From: a virus | Length of the DNA stretch: 21,365 bases | IMG/VR virus record: IMGVR_UViG_3300042356_001159 | Span: 1-21,365 of that record | Reading direction: 5' to 3' (one strand) | Part shown: piece after piece, positions 1-6,141 of the stretch | Layout: every line of letters begins with the position of its first letter | Numbering within the stretch: position 1 is the first letter of the stretch | Translations under genes and position numbers: made by a program | Notes under the pieces: generated by a model | What the model saw: the letters and a program-made list of their open reading frames with translations, nothing else | Databases searched by the model: none | What the model was told of the DNA's origin: nothing

Positions 1-105
1 CTTGGTGATGGTATCAAAGTAGGAGAGCACCTAACAGATACACATCTTGATGATGCCAGTGAAATGGGCGCAAAGATCAAACATATCAAACCAAAATCTG
101 AATAA
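1..105 (+). CDS. C-terminal end of an unidentified phage protein (partial)
   Basis: Frame 1 is open from the first base and ends in TAA at 103-105, giving the last 34 residues of a protein that begins outside the window. The tail is polar and ends in a lysine-rich stretch (KIKHIKPKSE). I see no recognisable motif. It lies 8 bases before the next gene, and its stop overlaps an AAGGA ribosome binding site for that gene, so the two are probably co-transcribed. Its position just before virion genes suggests a late or structural gene, but that is inference only. Confidence 0.6.
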   Translation, partial: LGDGIKVGEHLTDTHLDDASEMGAKIKHIKPKSE

Positions 106-113
106 GGATTACC

Positions 114-329
114 ATGGCGATTATCGTTACAGATGCATCACGTTTGATTGTAAAAAATCAACGCAATTCGGAAGATGAGTTGCGTAAAGAGAATCAGCGG
201 CTAAGAGATCATGCCAATCAACAATATGCTGGCCGCGATGGTGAAACTCGTCTATATGTCAACGGTAAAGAACGCAGAATTGGTAAAAAGTCACAGTATC
301 TCCTTGATATGCTGACTTTAGAAGACTAA
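114..329 (+). CDS. Small protein of unknown function (71 aa)
   Basis: The ATG at 114 has an AAGGA ribosome binding site at 104-108. I do not recognise the product. It is charged and soluble-looking. A short helical, coiled-coil-prone stretch (roughly residues 15-36, rich in E, R, N and Q) is followed by a basic segment with RLYVNGKERRIGKK. There is no signal peptide or membrane segment. It sits between the tail of an unidentified gene and a virion structural gene, and its stop codon overlaps a late-promoter-like box, so it ends the upstream transcription segment. A small virion or assembly protein is possible but not shown. Confidence 0.65.
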   Translation: MAIIVTDASRLIVKNQRNSEDELRKENQRLRDHANQQYAGRDGETRLYVNGKERRIGKKSQYLLDMLTLED

Positions 330-335
330 TAAATA
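328..335 (+). promoter_or_regulatory. Candidate T4-type late promoter box (AATAAATA)
   Basis: The octamer AATAAATA fits NATAAATA, the late promoter consensus I recall for T4-like cyanophages (TATAAATA in T4). It lies 32 bases before the ATG of the structural gene at 367, with an AAGGAGAG ribosome binding site in between, which is a sensible layout for a strongly expressed late gene. It overlaps the stop codon of the preceding gene. Two other matches in the window lie inside coding sequence, so chance matches do occur. Confidence here comes from position. Confidence 0.45.
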
Positions 336-366
336 ACTAAAACAATAATCTCAAGGAGAGAGAAAA

Positions 367-870
367 ATGCCACTATGGGGAAAAACCGATCAAGTAGCTC
401 TTACAGGAACTGCTATTTTAACAAATGGAAGTGCAGTTGTTACTGCTAACACTTCGACAACATTCAATACACAAATTAGAGTTGGTGACACTATTTTCTT
501 ATCGACAGCAAATACAGCTGCTGGTGCAAATACACGTTACCGTGTCAATGCAATTGCTAATGGTACATCTTTAACTGTTGACCGTACATATGCAGGTACA
601 ACTAATGCTATTGCAGGAGTTTGGATCCAAACGGCTCCAAAATCTACGACAGGTACGCACGTTGGTATGCGTACAATTGATGTAGTTGGTGTTGACGTAA
701 CAGAAGCACGCCTTGCTGCTAACCGTGCAAACGGAATTAAGACACCAGGTTGGGTTCGTATCAATAACACTGCAGGTCGTAAGCGTGTAGAGACTCTTGT
801 AGCAATGCGCAGCATGACTCAAGCAGTTGCTAGCGATGCAAACGATGACGTAACAGTCGCAGATACTTGA
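367..870 (+). CDS. Virion structural protein (167 aa)
   Basis: It starts with MPLWGKTD behind a strong ribosome binding site (AAGGAGAG at about 353-360). From memory it resembles a conserved small structural protein of T4-like marine phages that begins MPLWGK/MALWGK. That family has Ala/Thr/Val-rich beta-strand stretches, a phrase like VGDTIFL and a later phrase like IKTPGWVRI, both present here. The composition (Thr, Ala, Asn, Val; no Cys) suits a beta-rich virion protein. The late-promoter-like box just upstream supports abundant late expression. Its exact place in the particle (neck, head decoration or tail) cannot be told from sequence. Confidence 0.7.
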   Translation: MPLWGKTDQVALTGTAILTNGSAVVTANTSTTFNTQIRVGDTIFLSTANTAAGANTRYRVNAIANGTSLTVDRTYAGTTNAIAGVWIQTAPKSTTGTHVGMRTIDVVGVDVTEARLAANRANGIKTPGWVRINNTAGRKRVETLVAMRSMTQAVASDANDDVTVADT

Positions 871-873
871 TAA

Positions 874-1899
874 ATGGTTGATCGCGCTAAAAAAATATCA
901 GAGGTGCCGGCAGTTACGTCTGTCGTCTCCACTGACCTGTTTGTTGTTGTTGCCAATGCAACTGGTAATGCTGTTACGAGTCGGATAACATTGGGTAGTC
1001 TTGCTAATACATTAGGTATAAGCAACACATCAAGTGCAAATCTTACATATACAATAAACAAAATAACGACATCGACATTATCTGTAGGCAATTCAACGAT
1101 CAATACAGCTATTGGTGCGGCTGTTATTACTTCTAATGCTACATTGGCGATTGGTAATACCACGGTAACTGGGTTTATTAATGCAACATCATTAAACATT
1201 TCTGGTTTAACAAGTACTGGTAATACCACGGTAACTGGGTTTATCAATGCAACATCATTAAACATTTCTGGTTTAACAAGTACTGGTAATACTACTGTAA
1301 CCGGGTTTATCAATGTAAGCACATATGGTACATTTGGTGGTACGGTCAATGCAACATCATTGAATATTTCTGGTTTAACAAGTACTGGTAATACCACGGT
1401 AACTGGGTTTATGAATGTAAGCACATATGGTACATTTGGTGGTACGGTCAATGCAGCTTCATTAAACATTTCTGGTTTAACAACTATTAGTAACACAGGA
1501 TTAATTACTGCTCCAGAAGTAGGCAACATTATTCCATTCTATTTTGCTAACCAAGCAGCGTTCCCAAGTGCTACCTCATCTCATGGTGCTATAGCACATA
1601 GCCACTCCGATGGCAAAATGTATTTTGCTCATGCTGGATCATGGAGTGCAATTGTTAGTGATGGTACTACAGCTAATGTATCAGGGTTAAACGTTTCAAG
1701 CAATACAATTAATTTGAATGGTGTAACAATCATCAGAGGTGATGCAAGTACAAGGCTTGGTGTAAATACACAAATAGGATCCACTGGTTCGAATGGCTCA
1801 ATTTATTTGAGTACTGCAGGTAAAATATATTTAAAAGTTGCTAACACAGGTGTAGCAACAGATGACTGGCAAAGGGTGACTACAACAGCAGTTGATTAA
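874..1899 (+). CDS. Tail-fibre-like structural protein with tandem repeats (341 aa)
   Basis: The N-terminus (about residues 5-50, KKISEVPAVTSV...DLFVVVANAT) resembles the attachment region of many phage tail-fibre or appendage proteins that start with a KISxLPxxT-type segment. Residues about 94-205 are a tandem repeat with the core GNTTVTGF...ATSLNISGLTST. The C-terminal part (about 210-341) has an HSDGKMYFAHAG segment and a GSIYLSTAGKIYLKVANTG segment seen in repetitive phage fibre proteins. The protein is very rich in Asn, Ser and Thr, has no Cys, and is probably a beta-structured trimeric fibre. It begins 3 bases after the previous stop with no clear ribosome binding site, so translational coupling is likely. 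Receptor binding is plausible but unproven. Confidence 0.7.
   Translation: MVDRAKKISEVPAVTSVVSTDLFVVVANATGNAVTSRITLGSLANTLGISNTSSANLTYTINKITTSTLSVGNSTINTAIGAAVITSNATLAIGNTTVTGFINATSLNISGLTSTGNTTVTGFINATSLNISGLTSTGNTTVTGFINVSTYGTFGGTVNATSLNISGLTSTGNTTVTGFMNVSTYGTFGGTVNAASLNISGLTTISNTGLITAPEVGNIIPFYFANQAAFPSATSSHGAIAHSHSDGKMYFAHAGSWSAIVSDGTTANVSGLNVSSNTINLNGVTIIRGDASTRLGVNTQIGSTGSNGSIYLSTAGKIYLKVANTGVATDDWQRVTTTAVD
1153..1488 (+). repeat. In-frame tandem repeat array in the fibre gene (66/66/102/102 bp)
   Basis: Four direct repeats each begin GGTAATAC at 1153, 1219, 1285 and 1387. Copies 1 and 2 are 66 bp (22 aa). Copies 3 and 4 are 102 bp (34 aa) because they carry an extra 36 bp encoding NVSTYGTFGGTV. 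All lengths are multiples of 3, so recombination between copies keeps the frame. Copies are nearly identical at the DNA level, which suggests recent duplication or ongoing homogenisation. Confidence 0.9.
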
Positions 1900-1905
1900 A
1901 ATATT

Positions 1906-2298
1906 ATGCGCGAAAAACTTGATGAGAGTAATTTTTTGTTATATGCAGCAAAATATTATGATAACCCACACTGCTATGATACTGTTGAGTTTTACGATGA
2001 TTTGAATCGTTTCAAATATATAAAACGTTTATTTAATAGGTATGAGGAGACAGGAGAGTTAAAGGAAAGATTGATAGTCAATCATTTGACTGTTCTGTAT
2101 AACATCTTCGGAGCTGAGCCAGCAACACGGATGTTGTTCTTAAAGTTGAAAGGTCATTATCATTTTATAAAACCTTTCCTCGTCTTGATGGGATATATGC
2201 CTGATATTGTTTACAATATCGGAATAGAGAATAAGAATGTTATTAGCTCAGATATCCATATGGATAACAACATTGTAGAAGTATTGAGACACATATGA
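1906..2298 (+). CDS. Conserved T4-like phage protein of unknown function (130 aa)
   Basis: From memory it matches a small family conserved in T4-like marine phages (I believe DUF7207). Recognisable elements are FLLYAAKYYDNP near residues 10-21, FYDDLNRFKYIKRLFNRY at about 29-46, and LYNIFGAEPATRMLFLKLK at about 64-82. It looks all-helical and soluble, with no known catalytic motif. There is no obvious ribosome binding site before the ATG at 1906, which lies 6 bases after the fibre stop. The stop overlaps the next start (ATGA at 2295). In this family the gene usually sits among virion or lysis genes, as here. Function is unknown. Confidence 0.7.
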   Translation: MREKLDESNFLLYAAKYYDNPHCYDTVEFYDDLNRFKYIKRLFNRYEETGELKERLIVNHLTVLYNIFGAEPATRMLFLKLKGHYHFIKPFLVLMGYMPDIVYNIGIENKNVISSDIHMDNNIVEVLRHI

Positions 2299-2471
2299 AA
2301 ACATTTAAACAATTTGTTGAAGAAGCGGGTGTTGCAATAAATGCTGTTGGAGCTGGAAATATACAGGGTATTGGTTTTGGACCGAAAGGTGAGCCTGGAG
2401 GTCGTAAAGCAATTATGAATAAAATGTTAAAAAGAAAGCCTGTAAATGTGGGTTCTAAAGTTTCTACCTGA
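2295..2471 (+). CDS. Small basic protein with T4 capsid-targeting-like N-terminus (58 aa)
   Basis: The ATG at 2295 overlaps the upstream stop (ATGA), and the frame runs to TGA at 2469-2471. The protein begins MKTFKQFVEEAG. This closely resembles the capsid-targeting peptide of T4 internal head proteins, which from memory is MKTYQEFIAEA and is cut by the prohead protease gp21 after the Glu. The rest is Gly-rich (GIGFGPKGEPGGRK) and ends in a basic segment (MLKRKPVNVGSK). Similar short proteins are common in T4-like marine phages. The last 26 bases overlap the next gene. I infer a possible head-packaged internal protein; an alternative is a scaffold-associated protein of other function. Confidence 0.7.
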   Translation: MKTFKQFVEEAGVAINAVGAGNIQGIGFGPKGEPGGRKAIMNKMLKRKPVNVGSKVST

Positions 2472-2877
2472 TTGGATTTTTTACGCAATCCTTTTAACTG
2501 GTTTTATTGGGCTACTTATAGGTAAATTAATACCTGGCCCGTATAAGACTGCTGTCCAAGCCGCTAGTGCGGCTTTTTTCGTTGCTGGACTGTTTATGTC
2601 TGGTGCCATTTATAATAATGGTGCGTGGGAAGCGCGTGTGAAAGAAATGGAAGCAAAAGTTGAGGCTGCAGCTGTTGAATCAGCTCAAGAAAACGTAAAG
2701 ATAGTTGAGAAGGTTGTAAAGAAAACTGAATATATTAAGACACGTGGTGAGGATATTGTTAAATATATTGATCGTGAGATAGTCAAGTATGATACAAAGT
2801 TTGCTCCTGGCGGACAATGTGAGTTGCCAAAGGAATTTATACAAGCTCATAATTTAGCAGCAGAGGCTCCCAAATGA
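2446..2877 (+). CDS. Inner-membrane spanin-like protein (i-spanin, 143 aa)
   Basis: Two hydrophobic segments (about residues 9-29 and 37-57) are followed by a long charged coiled-coil-prone region (about 60-120) and a C-terminal end with a single Cys in FAPGGQCELPKEFI. This layout and the last motif match i-spanin-like proteins that I recall from marine T4-like phages. With the outer-membrane lipoprotein encoded at 3171, it would bridge the envelope and disrupt the outer membrane at lysis. The start overlaps the preceding gene by 26 bases. An intrinsic-terminator-like hairpin lies within the second hydrophobic segment. Two N-terminal membrane segments is one more than a classical i-spanin, so the assignment is by context and partial family resemblance. 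Confidence 0.65.
   Translation: MWVLKFLPDWIFYAILLTGFIGLLIGKLIPGPYKTAVQAASAAFFVAGLFMSGAIYNNGAWEARVKEMEAKVEAAAVESAQENVKIVEKVVKKTEYIKTRGEDIVKYIDREIVKYDTKFAPGGQCELPKEFIQAHNLAAEAPK
2558..2579 (+). terminator. Intragenic intrinsic-terminator-like hairpin
   Basis: AAGCCGC (2558-2564), a TAGT loop and GCGGCTT (2569-2575) form a perfect 7-bp stem that runs directly into a six-T tract (2574-2579) on the + strand. This is the standard form of a rho-independent terminator. It lies inside the i-spanin-like gene, where it encodes AASAAFF. Ribosomes translating the gene would prevent folding, so it would act mainly on untranslated or uncoupled transcripts. Function is not shown. Confidence 0.5.
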
Positions 2878-3170
2878 TAACATTTAAACAGTTTATACTA
2901 AATGAAACACCAGCATGGACAAGAAGCGCTGGTAAAAATCCTGAAGGTGGTTTAAACCGTAAAGGTATTGCTTCGTACCGTGCTGCTAATCCAGGCTCAA
3001 AGCTATCAATGGCTGTAACAACAAAACCGTCTAAACTTGATCCCGACTCCAAACCAGCAAAACGTAGACTATCATTCTGTGCTCGTATGAGTGGCGTTGA
3101 TGGCCCTATGAAGAAACCTAATGGTGAGCCATCAAGAAAAGCATTGGCTCTAAGAAAGTGGAATTGCTAA
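2874..3170 (+). CDS. DUF6321-like basic protein with capsid-targeting-like N-terminus (98 aa)
   Basis: The body matches, from memory, the DUF6321 family of T4-like phages. Recognisable parts are GGLNRKGIASYRAANPGSKL, the TTKPSKL stretch, KRRLSFCARMSG and KALALRKWNC at the C-terminus. The protein is strongly basic, with two Cys (in SFCARM and at the end). Its N-terminus MITFKQFILNE resembles the T4 capsid-targeting peptide, and the LNE fits the L/I-x-E preference of gp21 protease. The ATG overlaps the i-spanin stop (ATGA). A basic, head-packaged DNA-associated protein is a reasonable inference, but no function is established that I know of. Confidence 0.75.
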   Translation: MITFKQFILNETPAWTRSAGKNPEGGLNRKGIASYRAANPGSKLSMAVTTKPSKLDPDSKPAKRRLSFCARMSGVDGPMKKPNGEPSRKALALRKWNC

Positions 3171-3479
3171 ATGAAAGATGTAGAAAAACAACAGAAGATC
3201 AGTACTTTATTGTTTGTTATAATAACAGCAATCTTTTTCTTTGCAATGCTTTCCGGATGCTCAACAACAGTACCTGTTACAGCTAAGTTTCCTGTTGCAC
3301 CTGTGACATTATTGGAGAAGTGTCCTACATTGCAAAAAGTAAACGAAGATGCAAAGCTAAGTGATGTATCTAAGACGATTACGGTAAACTATACAACTTA
3401 TTATGAATGTGCCGTGAAACATGATGCTTTTATTGATTGGTATCAAGTTCAAAAGAATATTTTCGAAAGTATAAAATAA
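3171..3479 (+). CDS. Outer-membrane spanin-like lipoprotein (o-spanin, 102 aa)
   Basis: A cytoplasmic N-terminus with lysines is followed by a hydrophobic segment (about residues 12-28) and a classical lipobox LSGC with the lipidated Cys at 30. Cleavage would leave a mature lipoprotein of about 73 residues with further Cys at CPTL and YECAV. Position between the i-spanin-like gene and the endolysin fits an o-spanin, which fuses inner and outer membranes with its partner as the last lysis step. The ATG follows directly after the upstream stop, and its own stop overlaps the endolysin ATG (TAATG). At about 73 residues the mature part is within the range of o-spanins. Any other phage lipoprotein remains possible. 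Confidence 0.7.
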   Translation: MKDVEKQQKISTLLFVIITAIFFFAMLSGCSTTVPVTAKFPVAPVTLLEKCPTLQKVNEDAKLSDVSKTITVNYTTYYECAVKHDAFIDWYQVQKNIFESIK

Positions 3480-4102
3480 TGGAATTATCAAAAGAACAAC
3501 TAAAACAACTACTTCCAAAGAACCCGTATTTGGATCACTGGCACCATGCTCTTGAGCAATTATTGCCAGAATATGAAATTAACACACCACAGCGTATGGC
3601 TGCTTTTATTGCTCAGTGCTCACACGAGTCAGGTGGCTTTACAGCGTTACAAGAAAATTTAAACTACAAGCCGCCAACACTGCGTAAATTGTTTAGTAAG
3701 TACTTCCCGACTGATGAACTAGCAGCCCAGTACTGTGCTAAACCAAACAAACAAGAAGCAATTGCCAATAGAGTGTATGCGTCACGTATGGGTAATGGTG
3801 ATGAATCTTCTGGTGATGGTTATAGGTACCGTGGTCGTGGATTGATTCAATTGACTGGTAAAGATAACTATACATTCTTTGCTGGTTCACTACAAATTTC
3901 TGTTGAAGAAGCTGCAGAGTATATGGGTACTTTTGAAGGTGCGGCACAATCAGCATGTTGGTTCTGGGAAACAAACAATCTTAACCAGTGGGCAGACAAA
4001 GGTGATATTCTCACTCTGACAAAGCGTATCAATGGTGGTACAATTGGATTGGAAGATCGTATCAAACATTACGAACATGCATTGCATGTTTTTGGAGCGT
4101 AA
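3479..4102 (+). CDS. GH19 chitinase-type endolysin (207 aa)
   Basis: This is a glycoside hydrolase family 19 fold protein that cleaves peptidoglycan glycan strands for host lysis. Visible motifs are IAQCSHESGGFTALQENLNY, with the two expected catalytic Glu at about 50 and 59, then YRYRGRGLIQLTGKDNY at about 115-131 and a later RINGG. It has no signal peptide, so it needs a holin to reach the wall. I place the start at ATG 3479, overlapping the o-spanin stop. An in-frame TTG at 3437 would add 14 residues from inside the upstream gene and is less likely. About 207 residues is typical for single-domain phage GH19 endolysins. Confidence 0.9.
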   Translation: MELSKEQLKQLLPKNPYLDHWHHALEQLLPEYEINTPQRMAAFIAQCSHESGGFTALQENLNYKPPTLRKLFSKYFPTDELAAQYCAKPNKQEAIANRVYASRMGNGDESSGDGYRYRGRGLIQLTGKDNYTFFAGSLQISVEEAAEYMGTFEGAAQSACWFWETNNLNQWADKGDILTLTKRINGGTIGLEDRIKHYEHALHVFGA

Positions 4103-4103
4103 T

Positions 4104-4541
4104 ATGAAAAAGTTTCTAGTATTACTAATGTTGCTACCTTGTTTAGGACTGGCACAAAAACAAAAAGAAGGTGTCGTATATGATATCGTTCTTACAAGGG
4201 TTATCGATGGCGATACAGTAGCGTTTCAAGCTAACTGGTTACCAGATCCCCTCAAGAAAGAATTATCAGTTCGAGTTTTTGGTGTTGATACGCCAGAAAA
4301 AAGCTTTAGAGCTAAATGCCCCTCTGAAGCTCAGCGAGGAGAAGCAGCAACAGCTTTTACAAAGCAACTTATCAACCAAAGTCAAAAGAGACAAATGATT
4401 CTTATGGACTGGGACAAGTATGGCGGCCGTGTCTTAGGAGATGTAATCCTTGACGGCAAAAGTCTGCGTCAGCAATTGATTGCCAATGGTTACGCAAGAG
4501 AATATTACGGTGAAGCAAAAACAAGTTGGTGTCCACAATGA
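4104..4541 (+). CDS. Exported staphylococcal-nuclease-like protein (145 aa)
   Basis: The protein starts with a Sec signal peptide (KK, hydrophobic core, likely cut near LGLA|QK at about 17). The SNase domain follows: VIDGDTVAF at about 33-41, then VRVFGVDTPEK with Arg57 and Glu65, and DKYGGRVLGD with Arg109. These are the equivalents of the S. aureus nuclease catalytic Arg35, Glu43 and Arg87. Two Cys (72 and 143) could form a disulfide outside the cytoplasm. I use the ATG at 4104, just after the endolysin stop; an upstream in-frame start at 4032 would lie inside the endolysin and bury the signal peptide. The likely role is Ca-dependent DNA/RNA cleavage in the periplasm or outside the cell. 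Confidence 0.85.
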   Translation: MKKFLVLLMLLPCLGLAQKQKEGVVYDIVLTRVIDGDTVAFQANWLPDPLKKELSVRVFGVDTPEKSFRAKCPSEAQRGEAATAFTKQLINQSQKRQMILMDWDKYGGRVLGDVILDGKSLRQQLIANGYAREYYGEAKTSWCPQ

Positions 4542-4837
4542 ATGATAGAAAATTATTCTATGCTGCTGTTGCACTACTCACACTACCCCTTGCATTAGCA
4601 TTTTGTGGTGGTGATAGATTCCGTTATCCATGTCAAGACCCAGACAACTGGGAAAAGGATATTTGTAAACTACCAAGGTGTGATGTGACAAGAACTTGTC
4701 CTGAACACATTTTTAAAGGTCAGCGTGACCCTAGAATAGGACCGCCAAAAGATGGACAAACTCAAACACCTACGCCAGTGGCTCCAGCAATGGCATGCCA
4801 AGCACCAACAGCACAAGGAGCAAATTGTGGAAAATAA
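4538..4837 (+). CDS. Cys-rich exported protein of unknown function (99 aa)
   Basis: The ATG at 4538 overlaps the nuclease stop region (ATGA). A hydrophobic N-terminal signal (about residues 6-21) is followed by FCGGDRFRYPCQDPDNWEK, a stretch I recall from small proteins of marine T4-like phages. Seven Cys occur (23, 32, 43, 48, 54, 87, 97), and several are spaced as in disulfide-stabilised exported domains. Cys23 lies near the cleavage site, but LAFC is a poor lipobox because Phe precedes the Cys, so lipidation is doubtful. The C-terminal third is Pro/Thr/Gln-rich and disordered. Its position in the lysis cassette suggests an envelope role, but none is known to me. Confidence 0.7.
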   Translation: MNDRKLFYAAVALLTLPLALAFCGGDRFRYPCQDPDNWEKDICKLPRCDVTRTCPEHIFKGQRDPRIGPPKDGQTQTPTPVAPAMACQAPTAQGANCGK

Positions 4838-5321
4838 CGCAATGTACACAGAAGAACAACTGATGGCAAGACTGAAATTCTTTATTGGAATTTGCTTAGC
4901 TCTTACATTAACAGGTATTGTATTTGTAGTTCTTTATTCAATCATATTTGTAACACAACCATTGAACGCAATCAGTCCTATTGACCAAAAGTTCTTTGAG
5001 TTAATTATTCCTATTGCTACGTTCTTAACTGGTACACTATCAGGTATCATGCTTGCTGGCAACGATAAAGACGCTCAGAAAGCTGCACTGCAGGCTGCTA
5101 ACAAAGGCTGGGACAAACCACCAACACCAATACAAAAAAATGAAACAACCAGCACATCTTCCTTCTCTCCAGCACCTGGCCTTTCTCCAACAGTCACGAA
5201 TTCGTGGGGAGCACAACCAATGGGCGGCGGAAGTAGCTTTGGAAGCGTATCTCAACCCCAAGTCGTCACAGGCTTCGGAGGTAAGCCCGCCCCTGCCCCA
5301 GCCTTTCAACCAGAGCTGTAA
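4827..5321 (+). CDS. Two-helix membrane protein with disordered tail, holin candidate (164 aa)
   Basis: I place the start at GTG 4827 (MENNAMYTEEQLMARLKFF) because AAGGAG at 4815-4820 sits 6 bases upstream; the ATG at 4842 lacks such a site. Two membrane segments (about residues 19-42 and 57-77) are followed by a Pro/Ser/Gly/Gln-rich tail from about 95 to the end. The phrase FELIIPIATFLTGTLSGIMLAGNDK is familiar from marine phage membrane proteins of unknown function. Location next to endolysin and spanins makes it a holin or holin-modulator candidate, together with the next gene. The long disordered tail is unusual for a classical holin. Confidence 0.7.
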   Translation: MENNAMYTEEQLMARLKFFIGICLALTLTGIVFVVLYSIIFVTQPLNAISPIDQKFFELIIPIATFLTGTLSGIMLAGNDKDAQKAALQAANKGWDKPPTPIQKNETTSTSSFSPAPGLSPTVTNSWGAQPMGGGSSFGSVSQPQVVTGFGGKPAPAPAFQPEL

Positions 5322-5537
5322 ATGAGCTTTGTAACAAGTATGTTATCCGAGAGTGGTGTTATCTCTAGTAAAAGAGTAGTCACCTTTCTCGCATTCTTGT
5401 TATGCGGTGGCGGATATATTGCTATGGTTTGTGGTTATTCAATTGACTCAAAGATTTTTGATTCAATGATGTATATCGTGATAGCAGGTTTAGGGTTTAC
5501 AGCATCAGAAAAATTTACTAAGAAGGAAGACAAATGA
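5322..5537 (+). CDS. Small two-helix membrane protein, holin candidate (71 aa)
   Basis: The ATG lies directly after the upstream stop (TAAATG). Two hydrophobic segments (about residues 19-37 and 46-61) are separated by a short polar loop (GYSIDSKIFDS), and a charged C-terminus (EKFTKKEDK) follows. The size, the two transmembrane helices and the charged tail match class II holins, which make the membrane lesion that releases the endolysin. From memory it resembles proteins annotated as holin in T4-like marine phages. With the adjacent two-helix protein at 4827, which is the holin and which an accessory or antiholin cannot be settled from sequence. Confidence 0.65.
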   Translation: MSFVTSMLSESGVISSKRVVTFLAFLLCGGGYIAMVCGYSIDSKIFDSMMYIVIAGLGFTASEKFTKKEDK

Positions 5538-5740
5538 AATCAGTAGTATTATCCATTGCTTTATTGTTCGGTATGTCTACAACAGTCTATGCAGAAGCAG
5601 AAAAGACAAAAGTTTGTGTTGATGTAAAAGACAAAGAAGGTAAACCTGTTAAGGATGCCAAGGGCAACGTTAAACAGAATTGCAAAGAAATGAAAGTACA
5701 TAAGAAACTTGAAGGCACAGAAGTTCCTGTGAAAAAGTAA
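5534..5740 (+). CDS. Small secreted protein of unknown function (68 aa)
   Basis: The ATG overlaps the upstream stop (ATGA), with an AAGGA ribosome binding site. A signal peptide (about residues 1-20, likely cut after TTVYA) leads to a mature protein of about 48 residues that is very lysine-rich and has two Cys (KVCVDV and QNCKEM) which could pair in the periplasm. It contains a short internal near-repeat, DKEGKPVKDAKGNVK. I do not recognise the family. It is the last gene before the iron-sulfur operon, and its stop overlaps the iscU start codon, so they share a transcript. Confidence 0.6.
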   Translation: MKSVVLSIALLFGMSTTVYAEAEKTKVCVDVKDKEGKPVKDAKGNVKQNCKEMKVHKKLEGTEVPVKK

Positions 5741-6141
5741 TGGCATATTCTGCCAAAGTTTTAGATCATTATGAAAATCCCAGGAACGTCGGATCTTTTG
5801 ATAAGACTGATGCTAGTATTGGTACTGGCATGGTTGGCGCACCTGCCTGTGGAGATGTAATGAAACTTCAAATTAAAGTAGAGAATGACATTATTACAGA
5901 TGCGCGATTTAAAACGTATGGATGTGGCTCAGCAATTGCAAGTAGTTCGTTAGTTACAGAGTGGATCAAAGGTAAGACATTGGACGAAGCGTCAACTATT
6001 ACGAACTCGACTATTGCGGAAGAATTAGCTCTTCCGCCAGTTAAAATACATTGCTCAATACTCGCAGAAGACGCTATAAAGGCTGCAGTAGCAGACTTCA
6101 AAAGAAAGAAGTGGTTAGAGAGTCATGATCTCACTAACTGA
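5740..6141 (+). CDS. iscU: IscU iron-sulfur cluster assembly scaffold (133 aa)
   Basis: IscU is the scaffold on which sulfur from IscS and iron are assembled into [2Fe-2S]/[4Fe-4S] clusters. The phage protein is very close to bacterial IscU, with about four residues in five matching E. coli IscU as I remember it. The cluster ligands Cys37, Cys62 and Cys105, with Asp39 and His104, are all present. The LPPVK motif (98-102) that binds the HscA chaperone is intact, so it should plug into host IscS and HscA/HscB. Only the last 15 residues diverge. The ATG overlaps the upstream stop, and the gene overlaps iscA by 17 bases. No iscS, hscA, hscB or fdx is seen in the window. Confidence 0.95.
   Translation: MAYSAKVLDHYENPRNVGSFDKTDASIGTGMVGAPACGDVMKLQIKVENDIITDARFKTYGCGSAIASSSLVTEWIKGKTLDEASTITNSTIAEELALPPVKIHCSILAEDAIKAAVADFKRKKWLESHDLTN

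Noticed and set aside
1153-1488. Possible CRISPR array or non-coding repeat
   Set aside because: Repeats are adjacent without unique spacers, have codon-length periods and lie in frame inside a structural gene.
819-1529. Long antisense open frame (236 aa) opposite the fibre repeats
   Set aside because: It is a repetitive mirror of the in-frame repeat array on the + strand, with a Val/Pro/Leu-rich low-complexity product and no start context. It is a shadow of the fibre gene.
5053-5325. Alternative + strand open frame (90 aa) overlapping the two-helix membrane protein
   Set aside because: It is out of frame with the membrane protein, whose start has a proper ribosome binding site and family resemblance; the alternative product has no recognisable features.
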